Part shown: piece by piece, positions 8,968 to 18,196 of the stretch | Layout: the number at the start of each line of letters is the position of its first letter | How positions within the stretch are numbered: the first letter of the stretch is position 1 | From: Sphingomonas sp. Mn802worker | GTDB taxonomy: Bacteria > Pseudomonadota > Alphaproteobacteria > Sphingomonadales > Sphingomonadaceae | Direction: 5' to 3' | NCBI RefSeq assembly: GCF_000382485.1 | Contig: NZ_AORY01000011.1 | Location: forward strand, 181,437 to 245,436 | Length of the DNA: 64,000 nt | Position numbers and translations under genes: made by a program | Notes under the pieces: model-generated | Told to the model about the DNA's origin: nothing | The model's database searches: none | What the model saw: only the letters and a program-made list of their open reading frames with translations

Positions 8968-9398
8968 CAATCCTCCCCGACCGTCACCAGCGCGACGCGG
9001 TTGAGGCCGGCGCGGTTCAGCTCGCCCATTACGCGCATCACCTGCCCGTAATCGAGCTTGCGGTCGGCGCGCAGGTATACCTGCGGCGGCTCACCACCCT
9101 GCGCGGCGGCGGCGATCGCGTCCAATCGCGCCGACAGCGTGTCGAACGACATCTCCTCCTTCGCGATGAAGATGCGACCCTCAGCGTCCAGCGAGATCTC
9201 GGTCGGCTGCTTTTCCTGGTCGAGCGGCTTGGCGCGGCTGTCGGGCAGATTCACCGGCACGCCCGCCGTCAACAATGGCGCCGTCACCATGAAGATGATC
9301 AGCAGCACCAGCATCACGTCGACCAGCGGCGTCACGTTGATGTCCGCCATCGGCGCGCGCCGCCCGCGGCTCCGCCCGGAAGGGAGATGCATCGCCAT
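8967..9398 (-). CDS. tolR: TolR / ExbD-family proton channel subunit
   Basis: TolR works with TolQ to turn proton flow into movement of TolA. The product is 143 residues with one N-terminal membrane helix (about 25-43) that holds the key aspartate in TPLVDVMLVLLIIFMV. It is followed by a periplasmic domain with the family block ISLDAEGRIFIAKEE. The ATG at 9398 has GAGG seven bases upstream; a second ATG two codons inside is possible. It lies nine bases after tolQ and touches tolA. Confidence 0.96.
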   Translation of the reverse strand: MAMHLPSGRSRGRRAPMADINVTPLVDVMLVLLIIFMVTAPLLTAGVPVNLPDSRAKPLDQEKQPTEISLDAEGRIFIAKEEMSFDTLSARLDAIAAAAQGGEPPQVYLRADRKLDYGQVMRVMGELNRAGLNRVALVTVGED

Positions 9399-9407
9399 GT
9401 GCCTGCC

Positions 9408-10100
9408 TCAGCGCTCGCGGTCGAGCTGGCGCGACAGGGTCGCGTGGAACCCGTCGGCGAAGCGGTTCAACCGCGCCTCGATCCGGTTGATGCCGTGGCT
9501 GAACCGGTTGTACGCGATCACCGCCGGGATCGCGGCGAACAGCCCGATCGCGGTCGCGAACAGCGCCTCGGCGATGCCGGGTGCCACCACCGCAAGGCTG
9601 GTGTTCTGCTGGCTCGCGATCGAGGTGAAGCTGCGCATGATGCCCCACACCGTGCCGAACAACCCTACGAAGGGCGCGACCGACCCGACCGTCGCCAGCA
9701 CGTTCAGCCGGTCGGACAGTTCGTCGATCTCCTTCGCGACCGCCGCGCCCATCGTCGTCGCCAGCCGGTCGCGCGTGCCTTCGCGGTCGATCACCTGCCC
9801 CTGCGTCGATCGCCGCCACTCGGCGACGCCCGCCGCCAGCACCCGCGCGGAGGGCAGGTCGGCATTGCCGTTCGATTTGTAGAAAGCGTCGATGTCCTCC
9901 GCCTTCCAGAAATCGCGCTCGAACTTCTCGGTCGCCTTCCTGGTCCGCCCGACCTTCAGCCAGAACATGACGATGATGGCCCAGGTCCAGATGCTGGCGA
10001 GCAACAGCCCCAGCATCACGCCCTTCACCACCCAGTCGGCCTGGAGGAACAGGGCGATCGGCGACAGCGTCGCCGCATCGGTGTTCACGATCGGGTTCAA
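9408..10100 (-). CDS. tolQ: TolQ / MotA-ExbB-family proton channel subunit
   Basis: TolQ is the polytopic channel subunit of the Tol-Pal motor. The product is 230 residues with three membrane helices (about 15-40, 135-160 and 168-195), including VAPFVGLFGTVWGIM and PGIAEALFATAIGLFAAIPAV. The start is a TTG at 10100: GGGGAG sits eight bases upstream inside the end of ybgC, and the TTG overlaps the ybgC stop as TTGA. A GTG four codons inside is the only other choice. The use of TTG in an essential motor gene suggests tightly coupled translation. Confidence 0.95.
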   Translation of the reverse strand: MNPIVNTDAATLSPIALFLQADWVVKGVMLGLLLASIWTWAIIVMFWLKVGRTRKATEKFERDFWKAEDIDAFYKSNGNADLPSARVLAAGVAEWRRSTQGQVIDREGTRDRLATTMGAAVAKEIDELSDRLNVLATVGSVAPFVGLFGTVWGIMRSFTSIASQQNTSLAVVAPGIAEALFATAIGLFAAIPAVIAYNRFSHGINRIEARLNRFADGFHATLSRQLDRER

Positions 10101-10576
10101 GTGACGGGCTCCCCAATATTCATATCGTTAACAGGCGTCAGCGTGCGGAACAGCTCGAGCCACGCCGCCGGTTGCCGTCGCGGGCGACCGTCGGGTCCGA
10201 CCAGCGCCGCGGTGACGACGCCGCGCGTCAACAAGACCGCCTCGCGCCTGACTGTCTGATGAATGACGACGCGCGCGGGCGTCACCGCCTCGATGCTGGA
10301 CTCTACGACAAGCGCATCGTCCAGCCGCGCCGGCGCGGCGTAGCGGATCTGTAGATCGTGGATTGCATAGACGCCGCCGCCCTCATCGAAATGCGCGCGC
10401 TGGTCGATGCCGGCGACGCGCAGCATGTCCGATCGCGCGCGCTCCATGTAGCGCAGGTAATTGGCATGGTAGACGACACCCGACAGGTCGGTGTCCTCGA
10501 AATAGACGCGCAGCGGGTACAGGTGCACCCTGCCCTCGAAGCCTCCACTCGCGGGCAATGGTCCGCCACTCGCCAT
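10097..10576 (-). CDS. ybgC: Tol-Pal-associated acyl-CoA thioesterase YbgC
   Basis: YbgC is a small hotdog-fold acyl-CoA thioesterase found at the head of tol-pal clusters and thought to act in phospholipid metabolism. The product is 159 residues. The catalytic motif YFEDTDLSGVVYHANYLRYMER (aspartate in EDTD) is intact, and LQIRYAAPARLDD is the family strand. The N-terminal 20 residues are extra compared with enteric YbgC. It is the first gene of the cluster and overlaps tolQ by four bases. Confidence 0.93.
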   Translation of the reverse strand: MASGGPLPASGGFEGRVHLYPLRVYFEDTDLSGVVYHANYLRYMERARSDMLRVAGIDQRAHFDEGGGVYAIHDLQIRYAAPARLDDALVVESSIEAVTPARVVIHQTVRREAVLLTRGVVTAALVGPDGRPRRQPAAWLELFRTLTPVNDMNIGEPVT

Positions 10577-10638
10577 CAGCAGGCTTTAACCAACACCGCG
10601 CCGCAACGGAACCCCGCGCGGCGTTGCGTCAGCCGTGC

Positions 10639-11439
10639 TTAATTGAGCGCCGATGCGTCCACGTTCAGCCGCGGCAGGTCCTTCGCGACCAGCGGCGTCG
10701 CGGTGGCGCGTGCGGGCACCGCCTGCGTCACCATCTGCGTGCGCGGCTCGGCCCTCGGCACCGCCTGCACGGTCGCTGCGGCTGCGACGACTGGTGCGGC
10801 AAGCGGACGCGGACCGACCGGCACCAGCGCCGCCTGCGTGCGCCACGCGTCATACGCGCGGAAGAAATCGGTGAACGGCTGGTCGAGCAGTGCAAGCTGC
10901 GTCGTCGCAAAGCTCGCGAACTCCGCATCGGGCACGCCGGGCGCTGCCGCCAGCGCCTGCTTCGCCGCCGCACAGAAACCGGCGCGCGCGAAATCCTGCG
11001 ACCAATAATTGTACAACCGCGTCATCGAGTCATCATAAGTGTCGCGCCAGTCGCCGCCGCGTGCCTTGAACTCCGTCGACAGCGTCGTCTCCGCACTCGC
11101 CAGCACCGACTTCCGCGCGGTCAGCATCGCGTTGTACGCCGCCGTGGTCTGCGCCTCGTCGGTGTCGCGGCACGCGAGCGCCGCGACGTTCAGCGCGGTT
11201 CGCAAGTGCCACACGGTCGCCGCGCCGGTCAGCGCACGGTTCGGGGTCGCATAGCTGCCGTCGGCCAGTCGGATCGGGATCACCATGCCGGGACGCCCGC
11301 CCTTCGGCATCTGCGGCTGCACGACCACCGGTGCAGGCGGCAACGTCGCCACCACCGGCGGCGGTGCGACCTTCGCGCATCCCGCGACCAGCGCGAGCGT
11401 GCTGACGACGACGATCTTGTGGAGCGGCAACCTACGCAT
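10639..11439 (-). CDS. Hypothetical lipoprotein upstream of the tol-pal cluster
   Basis: The family was not recognised. The 266-residue product from ATG 11439 has a signal peptide with a lipobox ending VAGC (about residue 21), then a Pro/Val-rich linker and a largely helical domain with a conserved-looking Cys pair (LACRDTDE, GFCAAAKQ). The C-terminal 60 residues are Ala/Val/Pro-rich and probably disordered. It lies 62 bases before ybgC on the same strand, so it may be co-transcribed with the envelope operon and act in the same compartment. No enzyme motif is visible. Confidence 0.8.
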   Translation of the reverse strand: MRRLPLHKIVVVSTLALVAGCAKVAPPPVVATLPPAPVVVQPQMPKGGRPGMVIPIRLADGSYATPNRALTGAATVWHLRTALNVAALACRDTDEAQTTAAYNAMLTARKSVLASAETTLSTEFKARGGDWRDTYDDSMTRLYNYWSQDFARAGFCAAAKQALAAAPGVPDAEFASFATTQLALLDQPFTDFFRAYDAWRTQAALVPVGPRPLAAPVVAAAATVQAVPRAEPRTQMVTQAVPARATATPLVAKDLPRLNVDASALN

Positions 11440-11545
11440 CACGAATCCTTCCGGCCCCCCGGCAGAACCCGTTCTTACAAGGCGATTGGTTAACGCGCGG
11501 TAATCATGCGGCGAGCCGTGGCTGCGCTGACACGCCCGCCGTTGC

Positions 11546-12577
11546 TTATGCCGCCCGCGCGCGCAGCGCGTCCGCCGCTTGCGCCATCAACTGCGCGATG
11601 ATGTCGGCGATCGGCTCTTCCTTGGTCACCATGCCCACCGACTGGCCCGCCATGACGCTGCCGTGCTCGACATCGCCGTCGATCACCGCGCGGCGCAGCG
11701 CCCCCGCCCAATAATGCTCGATCTCCAGCTGCGCCTCGACCATCGCGACCGCGCTCTCGTCCAGCCGCTGCGCCACCTCGCGCTGCTTGGCGGTGAACAG
11801 CTCTCCGCCTGCATTCTTGAGCGCGCGCACCGGGATGACCGGCAACCGCGGATCGATCTGCACACTCGCGACCGCATCGCGCGCCGAGGCACGGATGAAC
11901 GCGCGCTTGAAGTTCGGATGCGCGACGCACTCGGTCGCGCAGACGAACCGCGTGCCGAGCTGCACCCCGGCCGCCCCCATGTCGAGATAGCCCGCGATCG
12001 CCTCGCCGCGCCCGATCCCGCCCGCGACGAACACCGGCACCTTGTCCGCAATATCGGGCAGCATTTCCTGCGCCAGCACGCTGGTGGAGACCGGGCCGAT
12101 ATGCCCGCCTGCCTCCATTCCCTCGATCACCAGCGCGTCGACGCCCGACCGGATCAGCTTCTTCGCCAGCGCCAGCGTCGGCGCGAAGCAGATCACCTTC
12201 GCGCCTGAAGCCTTGATCGCCTCCAGCGCGCCCTTCGGCGGCAACCCGCCCGCCAGCACGACGTGACCCACGCTGTGCCGCGCGCACACCGCGATCAACT
12301 CGTCGAGCTGCGGATGCATCGTGATCAGATTGACCCCGAACGGCCGAACGGTCAGCGCCTTCGTCGCCGCGATCTCGGCGTCGAGCAGCGCCGGCTTCAT
12401 CGCGCCGCACGCGATCAGCCCGAACCCACCCGCGTTCGACATGGCGGCCACGAGGTTGCGCTCCGACACCCACGACATCGCCCCCGCCATGATCGCCATC
12501 TCGGACCCGAGAAAGGCGCATCCGCGTTCCATGCGTCGGGACAGGCGATCGGCGCCGGTGGTGTTCACATCGTTCAT
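11546..12577 (-). CDS. Nitronate monooxygenase / FabK-like NPD flavoprotein
   Basis: FMN-dependent TIM-barrel protein of the 2-nitropropane dioxygenase family, which includes nitronate monooxygenases and the enoyl-ACP reductase FabK. The product is 343 residues from ATG 12577. The family blocks are visible: MAGAMSWVSERNLVAAMSNAGGFG near the N-terminus, GVDALVIEGMEAGGHIGP in the middle (the EGxEAGGH phosphate/FMN block), VFVAGGIGRGEAIAGYLDMGAAGVQLGTRF, and an acidic C-terminal end. The true substrate cannot be decided from sequence alone. It is divergent from yjbQ with only 37 bases between the starts. Confidence 0.88.
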   Translation of the reverse strand: MNDVNTTGADRLSRRMERGCAFLGSEMAIMAGAMSWVSERNLVAAMSNAGGFGLIACGAMKPALLDAEIAATKALTVRPFGVNLITMHPQLDELIAVCARHSVGHVVLAGGLPPKGALEAIKASGAKVICFAPTLALAKKLIRSGVDALVIEGMEAGGHIGPVSTSVLAQEMLPDIADKVPVFVAGGIGRGEAIAGYLDMGAAGVQLGTRFVCATECVAHPNFKRAFIRASARDAVASVQIDPRLPVIPVRALKNAGGELFTAKQREVAQRLDESAVAMVEAQLEIEHYWAGALRRAVIDGDVEHGSVMAGQSVGMVTKEEPIADIIAQLMAQAADALRARAA

Positions 12578-12614
12578 CAAGCGTCCCTAGCGCGCGCAGA
12601 CCAGCGGAGAAAGC

Positions 12615-13031
12615 ATGAAGCAGGCATCGGGCGAACTGACGATCGACACGCGCGGACAGGGCCTGGTCGAGGTCACCGATCAGGTCACGCGCTGGCTGGG
12701 TGACCAGGCGATCACGACCGGGCTGCTGACGGTGTTCTGCCGCCACACCTCCGCCTCGCTCCTCATCAACGAGAACGCAGCCCCCGCCGTCCGGCGCGAC
12801 ATCCAGCGCTATTTCGCGAAGGTCGCACCGGAATCGCACGACTACGAACACGATGACGAAGGCCCCGACGACATGCCCGCCCACCTGCGCACTGCGCTGA
12901 CGGACGTGTCGCTATCGATCCCCATCGCCCACGGCGCACCCGTGCTAGGCACCTGGCAAGGCATCTACCTCTTCGAACACCGCGCCGCGCCGCATCGCCG
13001 CCGCATCGCGCTCCACGTCATCGGGGAGTGA
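12615..13031 (+). CDS. YjbQ family protein (UPF0047)
   Basis: YjbQ/UPF0047 proteins are small beta-fold enzymes with weak thiamine-phosphate synthase activity and an unsettled main role. The product is 138 residues from ATG 12615, preceded by GGAGA. The family signature is complete: VFCRHTSASLLINENA, then HDYEHDDEGPDDMPAHLR, and an intact histidine cluster, followed by GTWQGIYLFEHR. Length and ends match the family. Its stop overlaps the next gene's GTG start. Confidence 0.92.
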   Translation: MKQASGELTIDTRGQGLVEVTDQVTRWLGDQAITTGLLTVFCRHTSASLLINENAAPAVRRDIQRYFAKVAPESHDYEHDDEGPDDMPAHLRTALTDVSLSIPIAHGAPVLGTWQGIYLFEHRAAPHRRRIALHVIGE

Positions 13032-13408
13032 CCGCGCTGCTCGCCGGAGCGGCGGCGTTCGCCGATACGACCGCGCACGAACTCACCCGCTGCGTTGCCG
13101 CCGATCCCTCCACCGCGGGGCAGTTGATGTGCGAGGACGCCGCCCGCCGCCGCTATGACGCGCGCATGAACCGCGTCTACGCAGCACTGCTGCGCCGCCT
13201 GCCCGCGCCTGCGGCGGCCCGGCTGCGCATCGCGCAGCGCGCGTGGCTCGTTTTTCGCGACGCCGACGCCAACGCGCGATCGGCAGTGTACGCGACGCGC
13301 ATCGGCACGATGTACGCACCGATGCAGGCCGCGGACTCCACTGCGATGGTCCGCGACCGCGCGCTGGCGCTGGAAAAGCAGCTGCGCGTGCTCTCGATCG
13401 ACGACTGA
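13028..13408 (+). CDS. Small secreted protein with LprI-like (DUF1311) domain
   Basis: DUF1311/LprI domains bind or inhibit lysozyme in some bacteria, and the fold is a small helical bundle held by disulfides. The product is 126 residues. It starts at GTG 13028, overlapping the yjbQ stop by four bases. A short hydrophobic N-terminus (TALLAGAAAFAD) looks like a weak signal peptide. The domain shows the family pattern: C-x(n)-C with YDARMNRVYAALLRRL, then RLRIAQRAWLVFRDADANAR. Function as a lysozyme inhibitor is an inference. Confidence 0.75.
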   Translation: MTALLAGAAAFADTTAHELTRCVAADPSTAGQLMCEDAARRRYDARMNRVYAALLRRLPAPAAARLRIAQRAWLVFRDADANARSAVYATRIGTMYAPMQAADSTAMVRDRALALEKQLRVLSIDD

Positions 13409-13556
13409 GGCAGCGGTCAGTCGGTATGCGACGGCAGCGGCACCGCATCGCGCGGTCCCCGCGACAGATGGCAGGCTCCAGTGACGCGCGACCATCAATC
13501 GTCGCGCGTTGGTCAGCAGTACATCTGCCCTGCCGACGCGAGCCAGAGAGCGAAGG

Positions 13557-14825
13557 TTACGCCGCCTCGGCGTCCAGCCCATAGGCGGTGTGCAGCACGC
13601 GCACCGCCAGTTCGGTTTCGTCCTCGTGGATCAGCACGCTGACCTTGATCTCGCTGGTCGAGATCGCGAGGATGTTGATCCCGCGCGCGCCCAGCGTCTC
13701 GAACATCGTCGACGCAACGCCCGCGTGGCTGCGCATGCCGACACCGACGACGCTGATCTTCGCCACGCGCGTGTCGTGGATCAGCTCGCCGAACCCGATC
13801 TCGGCCCGCGCCTGGTTAAGCGCCTCGATCGATCGCGGCAGATCGGACGACGGCACCGTGAAGGTCACGTCAGTCGCGCTCGCCGACCCACTGCTGCGGT
13901 GCGCGATATTCTGGATGATCATGTCGACGTTGATGTTCGCCGCGGACAAAGGCGCAAAGATCGCCGCAACCGAGCCGGGCGTGTCGGGCACGCCCGTCAG
14001 CGTGATCTTGGCCTCGTTCTTGTCGTGCGCGATGCCGGTGATGAGCTGGCGTTCCACGTCTTCGATCTCCTCTTCGCCCACGATCATCGTGCCGGGCAAT
14101 GTATCCGCCGCGGGTGCGTCGTCACCGGTCAGCGACGACAGCACCTGCACGCGCACCTGTTCCTTCATCGCGAGCCCGACCGAGCGCGTCTGCAACACCT
14201 TCGCCCCGACGCTCGCCAGCTCCAGCATCTCCTCGTACGTCACCTGGCGTAACTTGCGCGCGCGCGGCACGATGCGCGGGTCGGTCGTATAGACGCCGTC
14301 CACGTCGGTGTAGATGTCGCACCGGTCCGCCTTCATCGCCGCCGCGATCGCGACCGCGGAGGTATCCGACCCGCCACGCCCCAGCGTCGTGATCCGCCCG
14401 TCCTCGCTGACGCCCTGAAACCCCGGGATCACCGCGACCTCGCCCGCCGACAGGCTGGCGTTCAGCGCCTCGGTATCGATACCGCCGATCCGCGCCTTGG
14501 CGAACGCCTGATCGGTGTTGATCGGCAATTGCCATCCCAGCCACGACCGTGCCTTGACGCCCATAGCCTGCAACGCAATCGCGAGCAGCCCGCTCGTCAC
14601 CTGCTCGCCCGAGGCGACCACCACGTCATATTCGCGCGGATCGTACAGCGGCGACGCCTCCCGGCAGAACCCCACCAGCCGATCGGTCTCCCCCGCCATC
14701 GCGGAGACGACCACCGCCACCTCGTTGCCCGCCTCGACCTCGCGTTTCACGCGCGCGGCGACCGAACGGATGCGCTCGATGCCTGCCATCGAGGTGCCGC
14801 CGAACTTCATCACGATGCGCGCCAT
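13557..14825 (-). CDS. lysC: Aspartate kinase
   Basis: Aspartokinase phosphorylates aspartate in the first step toward lysine, threonine and methionine. The product is 422 residues from ATG 14825 (MARIVMKFGGTS); the longer reading from 14942 runs into the divergent ubiG and is rejected. KFGGTS lies at residues 7-12, the aspartate-binding GRGGSDTSAVAIA block is near 155, and the tail carries two ACT domains (TLTGVPDTPGSVAAIF and KISVVGVGMRSHAGVA), as expected for a lysine/threonine-feedback-controlled enzyme. It is divergent from ubiG, with 53 bases between. Confidence 0.97.
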   Translation of the reverse strand: MARIVMKFGGTSMAGIERIRSVAARVKREVEAGNEVAVVVSAMAGETDRLVGFCREASPLYDPREYDVVVASGEQVTSGLLAIALQAMGVKARSWLGWQLPINTDQAFAKARIGGIDTEALNASLSAGEVAVIPGFQGVSEDGRITTLGRGGSDTSAVAIAAAMKADRCDIYTDVDGVYTTDPRIVPRARKLRQVTYEEMLELASVGAKVLQTRSVGLAMKEQVRVQVLSSLTGDDAPAADTLPGTMIVGEEEIEDVERQLITGIAHDKNEAKITLTGVPDTPGSVAAIFAPLSAANINVDMIIQNIAHRSSGSASATDVTFTVPSSDLPRSIEALNQARAEIGFGELIHDTRVAKISVVGVGMRSHAGVASTMFETLGARGINILAISTSEIKVSVLIHEDETELAVRVLHTAYGLDAEAA

Positions 14826-14878
14826 GCCGCTGGTCCAAACGCCTTGGGGTAAGAGGGCGGTCCTGATAGGATCGGCAC

Positions 14879-15751
14879 ATGACGACCGCAACCGTAACAA
14901 CCGCAACCACTTCCCCTCCCCAAAGATCGGAGGCGCACGCATCGGTGATCGATCGCGAGGCGGCGCATTTCGGGCGCATGGCGGTGGAATGGTGGGACCC
15001 GAAGGGCTCGTCGGCGATGCTTCACCGCCTCAATCCCGTCCGGCTCGGCTACATTCGCCAGCGCGTCGACAGCCACTGGGACCTGGATGACCGCAGCTTC
15101 GCGCCCTTACGCGGGCGCCGCGTGCTCGACGTCGGCTGCGGCGCCGGGCTCCTCGCCGAACCGCTCGCGCGGCTAGGCGCGCACGTCACCGCGATCGACG
15201 CGGCGGGCGAAAGCATCTCGGTCGCGCGCGACCATGCCTCGCGCCGCGGGCTCGCGATCGACTACCGCGTCGGCGGCGTCGAGGCGGCGGCGGGCGAACG
15301 CTTCGACCTCGTCACCTCGATGGAGGTGGTCGAGCACGTCTCCGACCCAGCCAGCTTCGTCCGCGGCCTCGCCGACGCGGTCGCGACCGGCGGTCTGCTT
15401 GTCATGTCGACGCCCAACCGCACGTGGCTGACCCGCCTCGCGCTGATCGAGGCGGCGGAGCGCACCGGCGTCATCCCGCGCGGCACGCACGATTGGGACA
15501 AGTTTCTCACCCCTGACGAACTCACCACGCTGATCCGCGACGCCGGGCTGGACGTGATCGACACCACCGGTCTGACGCTATCGGCAAAGGGCTTCGCGCT
15601 AGGCGAGTCGACGACGCTCGACTATTTCCTCACTGCGCGTCGCAAGTCCGATTCAACGAACGCCAGCGGCGCGATCGTCACCCTTCCAAATTCCGCGACG
15701 CTAACGCCGCCGGCCGTTCAAGCGACTGACCTCCAGCAGACAGTCGAGTGA
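14879..15751 (+). CDS. ubiG: Bifunctional ubiquinone O-methyltransferase UbiG
   Basis: UbiG carries out both O-methylations of ubiquinone synthesis using SAM. The product is 290 residues. Family marks are HFGRMAVEWWDPKGSSAMLHRLNP near residues 30-53, the SAM-binding VLDVGCGAGLLAEPLARLG at 82-100, VTSMEVVEHV near 150, and the GTHDWDKFLTPDEL block near 205. The last 40 residues (after ARRKSDST) go beyond the usual end and are rich in Ala, Thr and Pro, so they may be a strain-specific tail. Confidence 0.95.
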   Translation: MTTATVTTATTSPPQRSEAHASVIDREAAHFGRMAVEWWDPKGSSAMLHRLNPVRLGYIRQRVDSHWDLDDRSFAPLRGRRVLDVGCGAGLLAEPLARLGAHVTAIDAAGESISVARDHASRRGLAIDYRVGGVEAAAGERFDLVTSMEVVEHVSDPASFVRGLADAVATGGLLVMSTPNRTWLTRLALIEAAERTGVIPRGTHDWDKFLTPDELTTLIRDAGLDVIDTTGLTLSAKGFALGESTTLDYFLTARRKSDSTNASGAIVTLPNSATLTPPAVQATDLQQTVE

Positions 15752-15853
15752 ACGCAAGATTTGGGTGAAGTAGAGTGGCTTGGCCGTCATGATGCACTAA
15801 GCTAAACTGTCAGGCTATACTTCAGTAGCCTTGAAACGATAAGCTCGCGTCGA

Positions 15854-16087
15854 TTACCCGCGTATTGCAGCCTTCGTAGACGATTTCGCCCACTGCGGCG
15901 CATTCGAGCGGCACGTTCCGCTGATGACCGGGAACGACAGATCGTTGTTACGTGCCAGCGCTGCGGGCAGCGCCGCCTGACATTGCTGCACCGTGCTGTA
16001 ACGAACCGGGTCGACTCGGACTTCGGTGCAGGCGGTGTTCGCGTCACCGCAGCCCATGATCGCCATGACGAAGAAGACAGCTTCCAT
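15854..16087 (-). CDS. Hypothetical small protein with signal-like N-terminus
   Basis: Unrecognised 77-residue reading frame. It begins MEAVFFVMAIMGCGDA, which is a short hydrophobic stretch with a cysteine, and contains three further cysteines (TACTEV, QQCQAAL, GTCRS), suggesting a small exported protein held by disulfides. GGGAGG-like sequence lies before the ATG. It sits alone between ubiG and the ABC exporter, opposite in direction. Similar short cysteine-bearing proteins occur in sphingomonads, but no function is known to me. Confidence 0.6.
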   Translation of the reverse strand: MEAVFFVMAIMGCGDANTACTEVRVDPVRYSTVQQCQAALPAALARNNDLSFPVISGTCRSNAPQWAKSSTKAAIRG

Positions 16088-16242
16088 CTTCGGCCTCCCT
16101 TATGTCATTCAAAACGTGAAGGTAGCTGCCAGGTTCCACACCAGCTATTGACAAACGCGCCGATCTACGCCGTTCCGGACCGACCTGCTCCATCAGAGCG
16201 CGCGCATTGACGCGGGCACCCGCGCGCACGACATCGGCGTCA

Positions 16243-18066
16243 ATGCCGCCGCAAACATCCATCGCACCGGGTGCCGATCGCCCGCTGCTCCCAACCATCC
16301 GGCGCTTCCTGCCCGATCTTTGGCCCAGCGATGCGCCCGGCATGAAGCTGCGCGTCGCGGGCGCGCTCGTGCTCGTCATCCTGTCGAAGCTTGTGCAGGT
16401 CTACGGCGCGCCCTTCGCACTACAGGGCGCGATCGACGGCATGGGGGTCGCCCGCACGCCCGTCTCTCTCGTCGTGCTGCTGATCCTCGGCTACGCCGCG
16501 GCGCGCTTCGGCTCCACGCTGTTCGACAACTTACGCAACACCGTGTTCGAGCGCGTCGGGCAGGAAGCGACTCGACGCCTGGCCGCGCGCGTGTTCCGCC
16601 ACCTCCACCAATTGTCGCTGCGCTTCCACCTCGAACGCCGCACCGGCGCGGTCACCAAGGTGGTCGAGCGCGGGACCAAGAGCATCGACACGATGCTCTA
16701 CTTCCTCCTGTTCAACATCGCGCCGACGATCCTCGAACTGGCGCTTGTCGTCGGCATCTTCTGGGTGAAGTTCGGCTGGCCGCTCGTCGCCGCGACGCTG
16801 GTGATGGTCGTCGCCTATATTTGGTTCACCCGCATCGTCACTGACTGGCGCTCATCCTTGCGCGAGCGGATGAACGATCTCGATACCGGCGCGGTCGCGC
16901 ACGCGGTAGATTCGCTCTTGAACTTCGAGACGGTCAAATATTTCGGTGCGGAGGAGCGCGAGGCACGCCGCTACGACGCCGCGATGCGCTCCTACGCCGA
17001 TGCCGCGGTCAAGTCGGAGAACAGCCTCGCCTGGCTGAACGTCGGTCAGGCGCTCATCACCAACCTGATGCTCGGCGGCGGCATGGCGTACGTCGCCTGG
17101 GGGTGGAGCCAGGGGCGCTTCACCGCCGGCAATGTCGTGCTCGTCTCCACTCTCCTGTCGCAGCTGTTCCGCCCGCTCGACCTGCTCGGCATGGTCTATC
17201 GCACCATCCGCCAGGGCGTGATCGACATGGCCGCGATGTTCGACCTGATCGACACCCCGTCCGAGGTCACCGACGCCGCCGGCGCCCGCCCGCTGTCGGT
17301 CGCGCGCGGCCACGTCCGCTTCGAGGGCGTACGCTTCGGCTACGACGACGGCATGCCGATCCTGAAAGGCATCGACCTAGATGTCGCGCCCGGCAGCACG
17401 GTCGCGGTCGTCGGCCCTTCGGGTGCAGGCAAGTCGACGCTCGCGCGGCTGATGTACCGCTTCTACGACCTGACCGGCGGGCGGGTCACGATCGATGGGC
17501 AGGACATTTCGCACGTCACGCAGGCAAGCTTGCGCGCCGCGATCGGCATCGTGCCGCAGGACACCGTGCTGTTCAACGACACGATCGGCTACAACATCGC
17601 CTACGGTCGCGAAGGCGCGGCGCGCGCCGATATCGAGGGTGCGGCGAAAGGCGCCGCGATCGCCGGCTTCATCGAACGCCAGCCCGATGGCTACGACACC
17701 CGCGTCGGTGAGCGCGGGCTGAAACTCTCGGGCGGCGAGAAACAACGCGTCGCGATCGCGCGCACCCTGCTCAAGAACCCGCCGATCTTGATCCTCGACG
17801 AGGCGACCAGCGCGCTCGACAGCCGCACCGAGGCCGAGATCATGGACACGCTGGAGGCGATCGAGCGCGGCCGCACCACCATCGTCATCGCGCATCGGCT
17901 GTCGACGATCGTCCACGCCGACCAGATCGTCGTGCTGGAAGCGGGCGAGATCGTCGAGCGCGGCACCCACGCCGAGTTGCTCCGCCGCGGCGGCCTCTAC
18001 GCCGAAATGTGGGAACGCCAGGCCAGCGAGCGCGAGGAAGCCGAGGCGGAAGCCGAAGCCGCCTGA
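16243..18066 (+). CDS. Atm1/HMT1-type ABC transporter, permease and ATPase fused
   Basis: Half-size ABC exporter of the ABCB7/Atm1 group, which moves glutathione-linked or metal/sulfur compounds across the inner membrane and is common in Alphaproteobacteria. The product is 607 residues from ATG 16243; a TTG at 16207 would add 12 residues. Six membrane helices fill residues 40-320, and the NRTGAV/EVRTKS-type block RRTGAVTKVVERGTKSID is typical of this group. The ATPase domain has Walker A GPSGAGKST (391-399), the signature LSGGE (495-499) and Walker B ILILDEATSALD (about 515-526). The C-terminal tail is Glu/Ala-rich. Confidence 0.92.
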   Translation: MPPQTSIAPGADRPLLPTIRRFLPDLWPSDAPGMKLRVAGALVLVILSKLVQVYGAPFALQGAIDGMGVARTPVSLVVLLILGYAAARFGSTLFDNLRNTVFERVGQEATRRLAARVFRHLHQLSLRFHLERRTGAVTKVVERGTKSIDTMLYFLLFNIAPTILELALVVGIFWVKFGWPLVAATLVMVVAYIWFTRIVTDWRSSLRERMNDLDTGAVAHAVDSLLNFETVKYFGAEEREARRYDAAMRSYADAAVKSENSLAWLNVGQALITNLMLGGGMAYVAWGWSQGRFTAGNVVLVSTLLSQLFRPLDLLGMVYRTIRQGVIDMAAMFDLIDTPSEVTDAAGARPLSVARGHVRFEGVRFGYDDGMPILKGIDLDVAPGSTVAVVGPSGAGKSTLARLMYRFYDLTGGRVTIDGQDISHVTQASLRAAIGIVPQDTVLFNDTIGYNIAYGREGAARADIEGAAKGAAIAGFIERQPDGYDTRVGERGLKLSGGEKQRVAIARTLLKNPPILILDEATSALDSRTEAEIMDTLEAIERGRTTIVIAHRLSTIVHADQIVVLEAGEIVERGTHAELLRRGGLYAEMWERQASEREEAEAEAEAA

Positions 18067-18196
18067 ACTTGCGCTACACCGTTCAGCACCACGTCAGCCC
18101 CGCTGCCCTAAATGTTACGCCATGTTTCGCCGCGCACTTGATGCCCGCCCCTCGTGGGTGCATTACGCGCACCATACACGCTCAAGAGGAACAACG

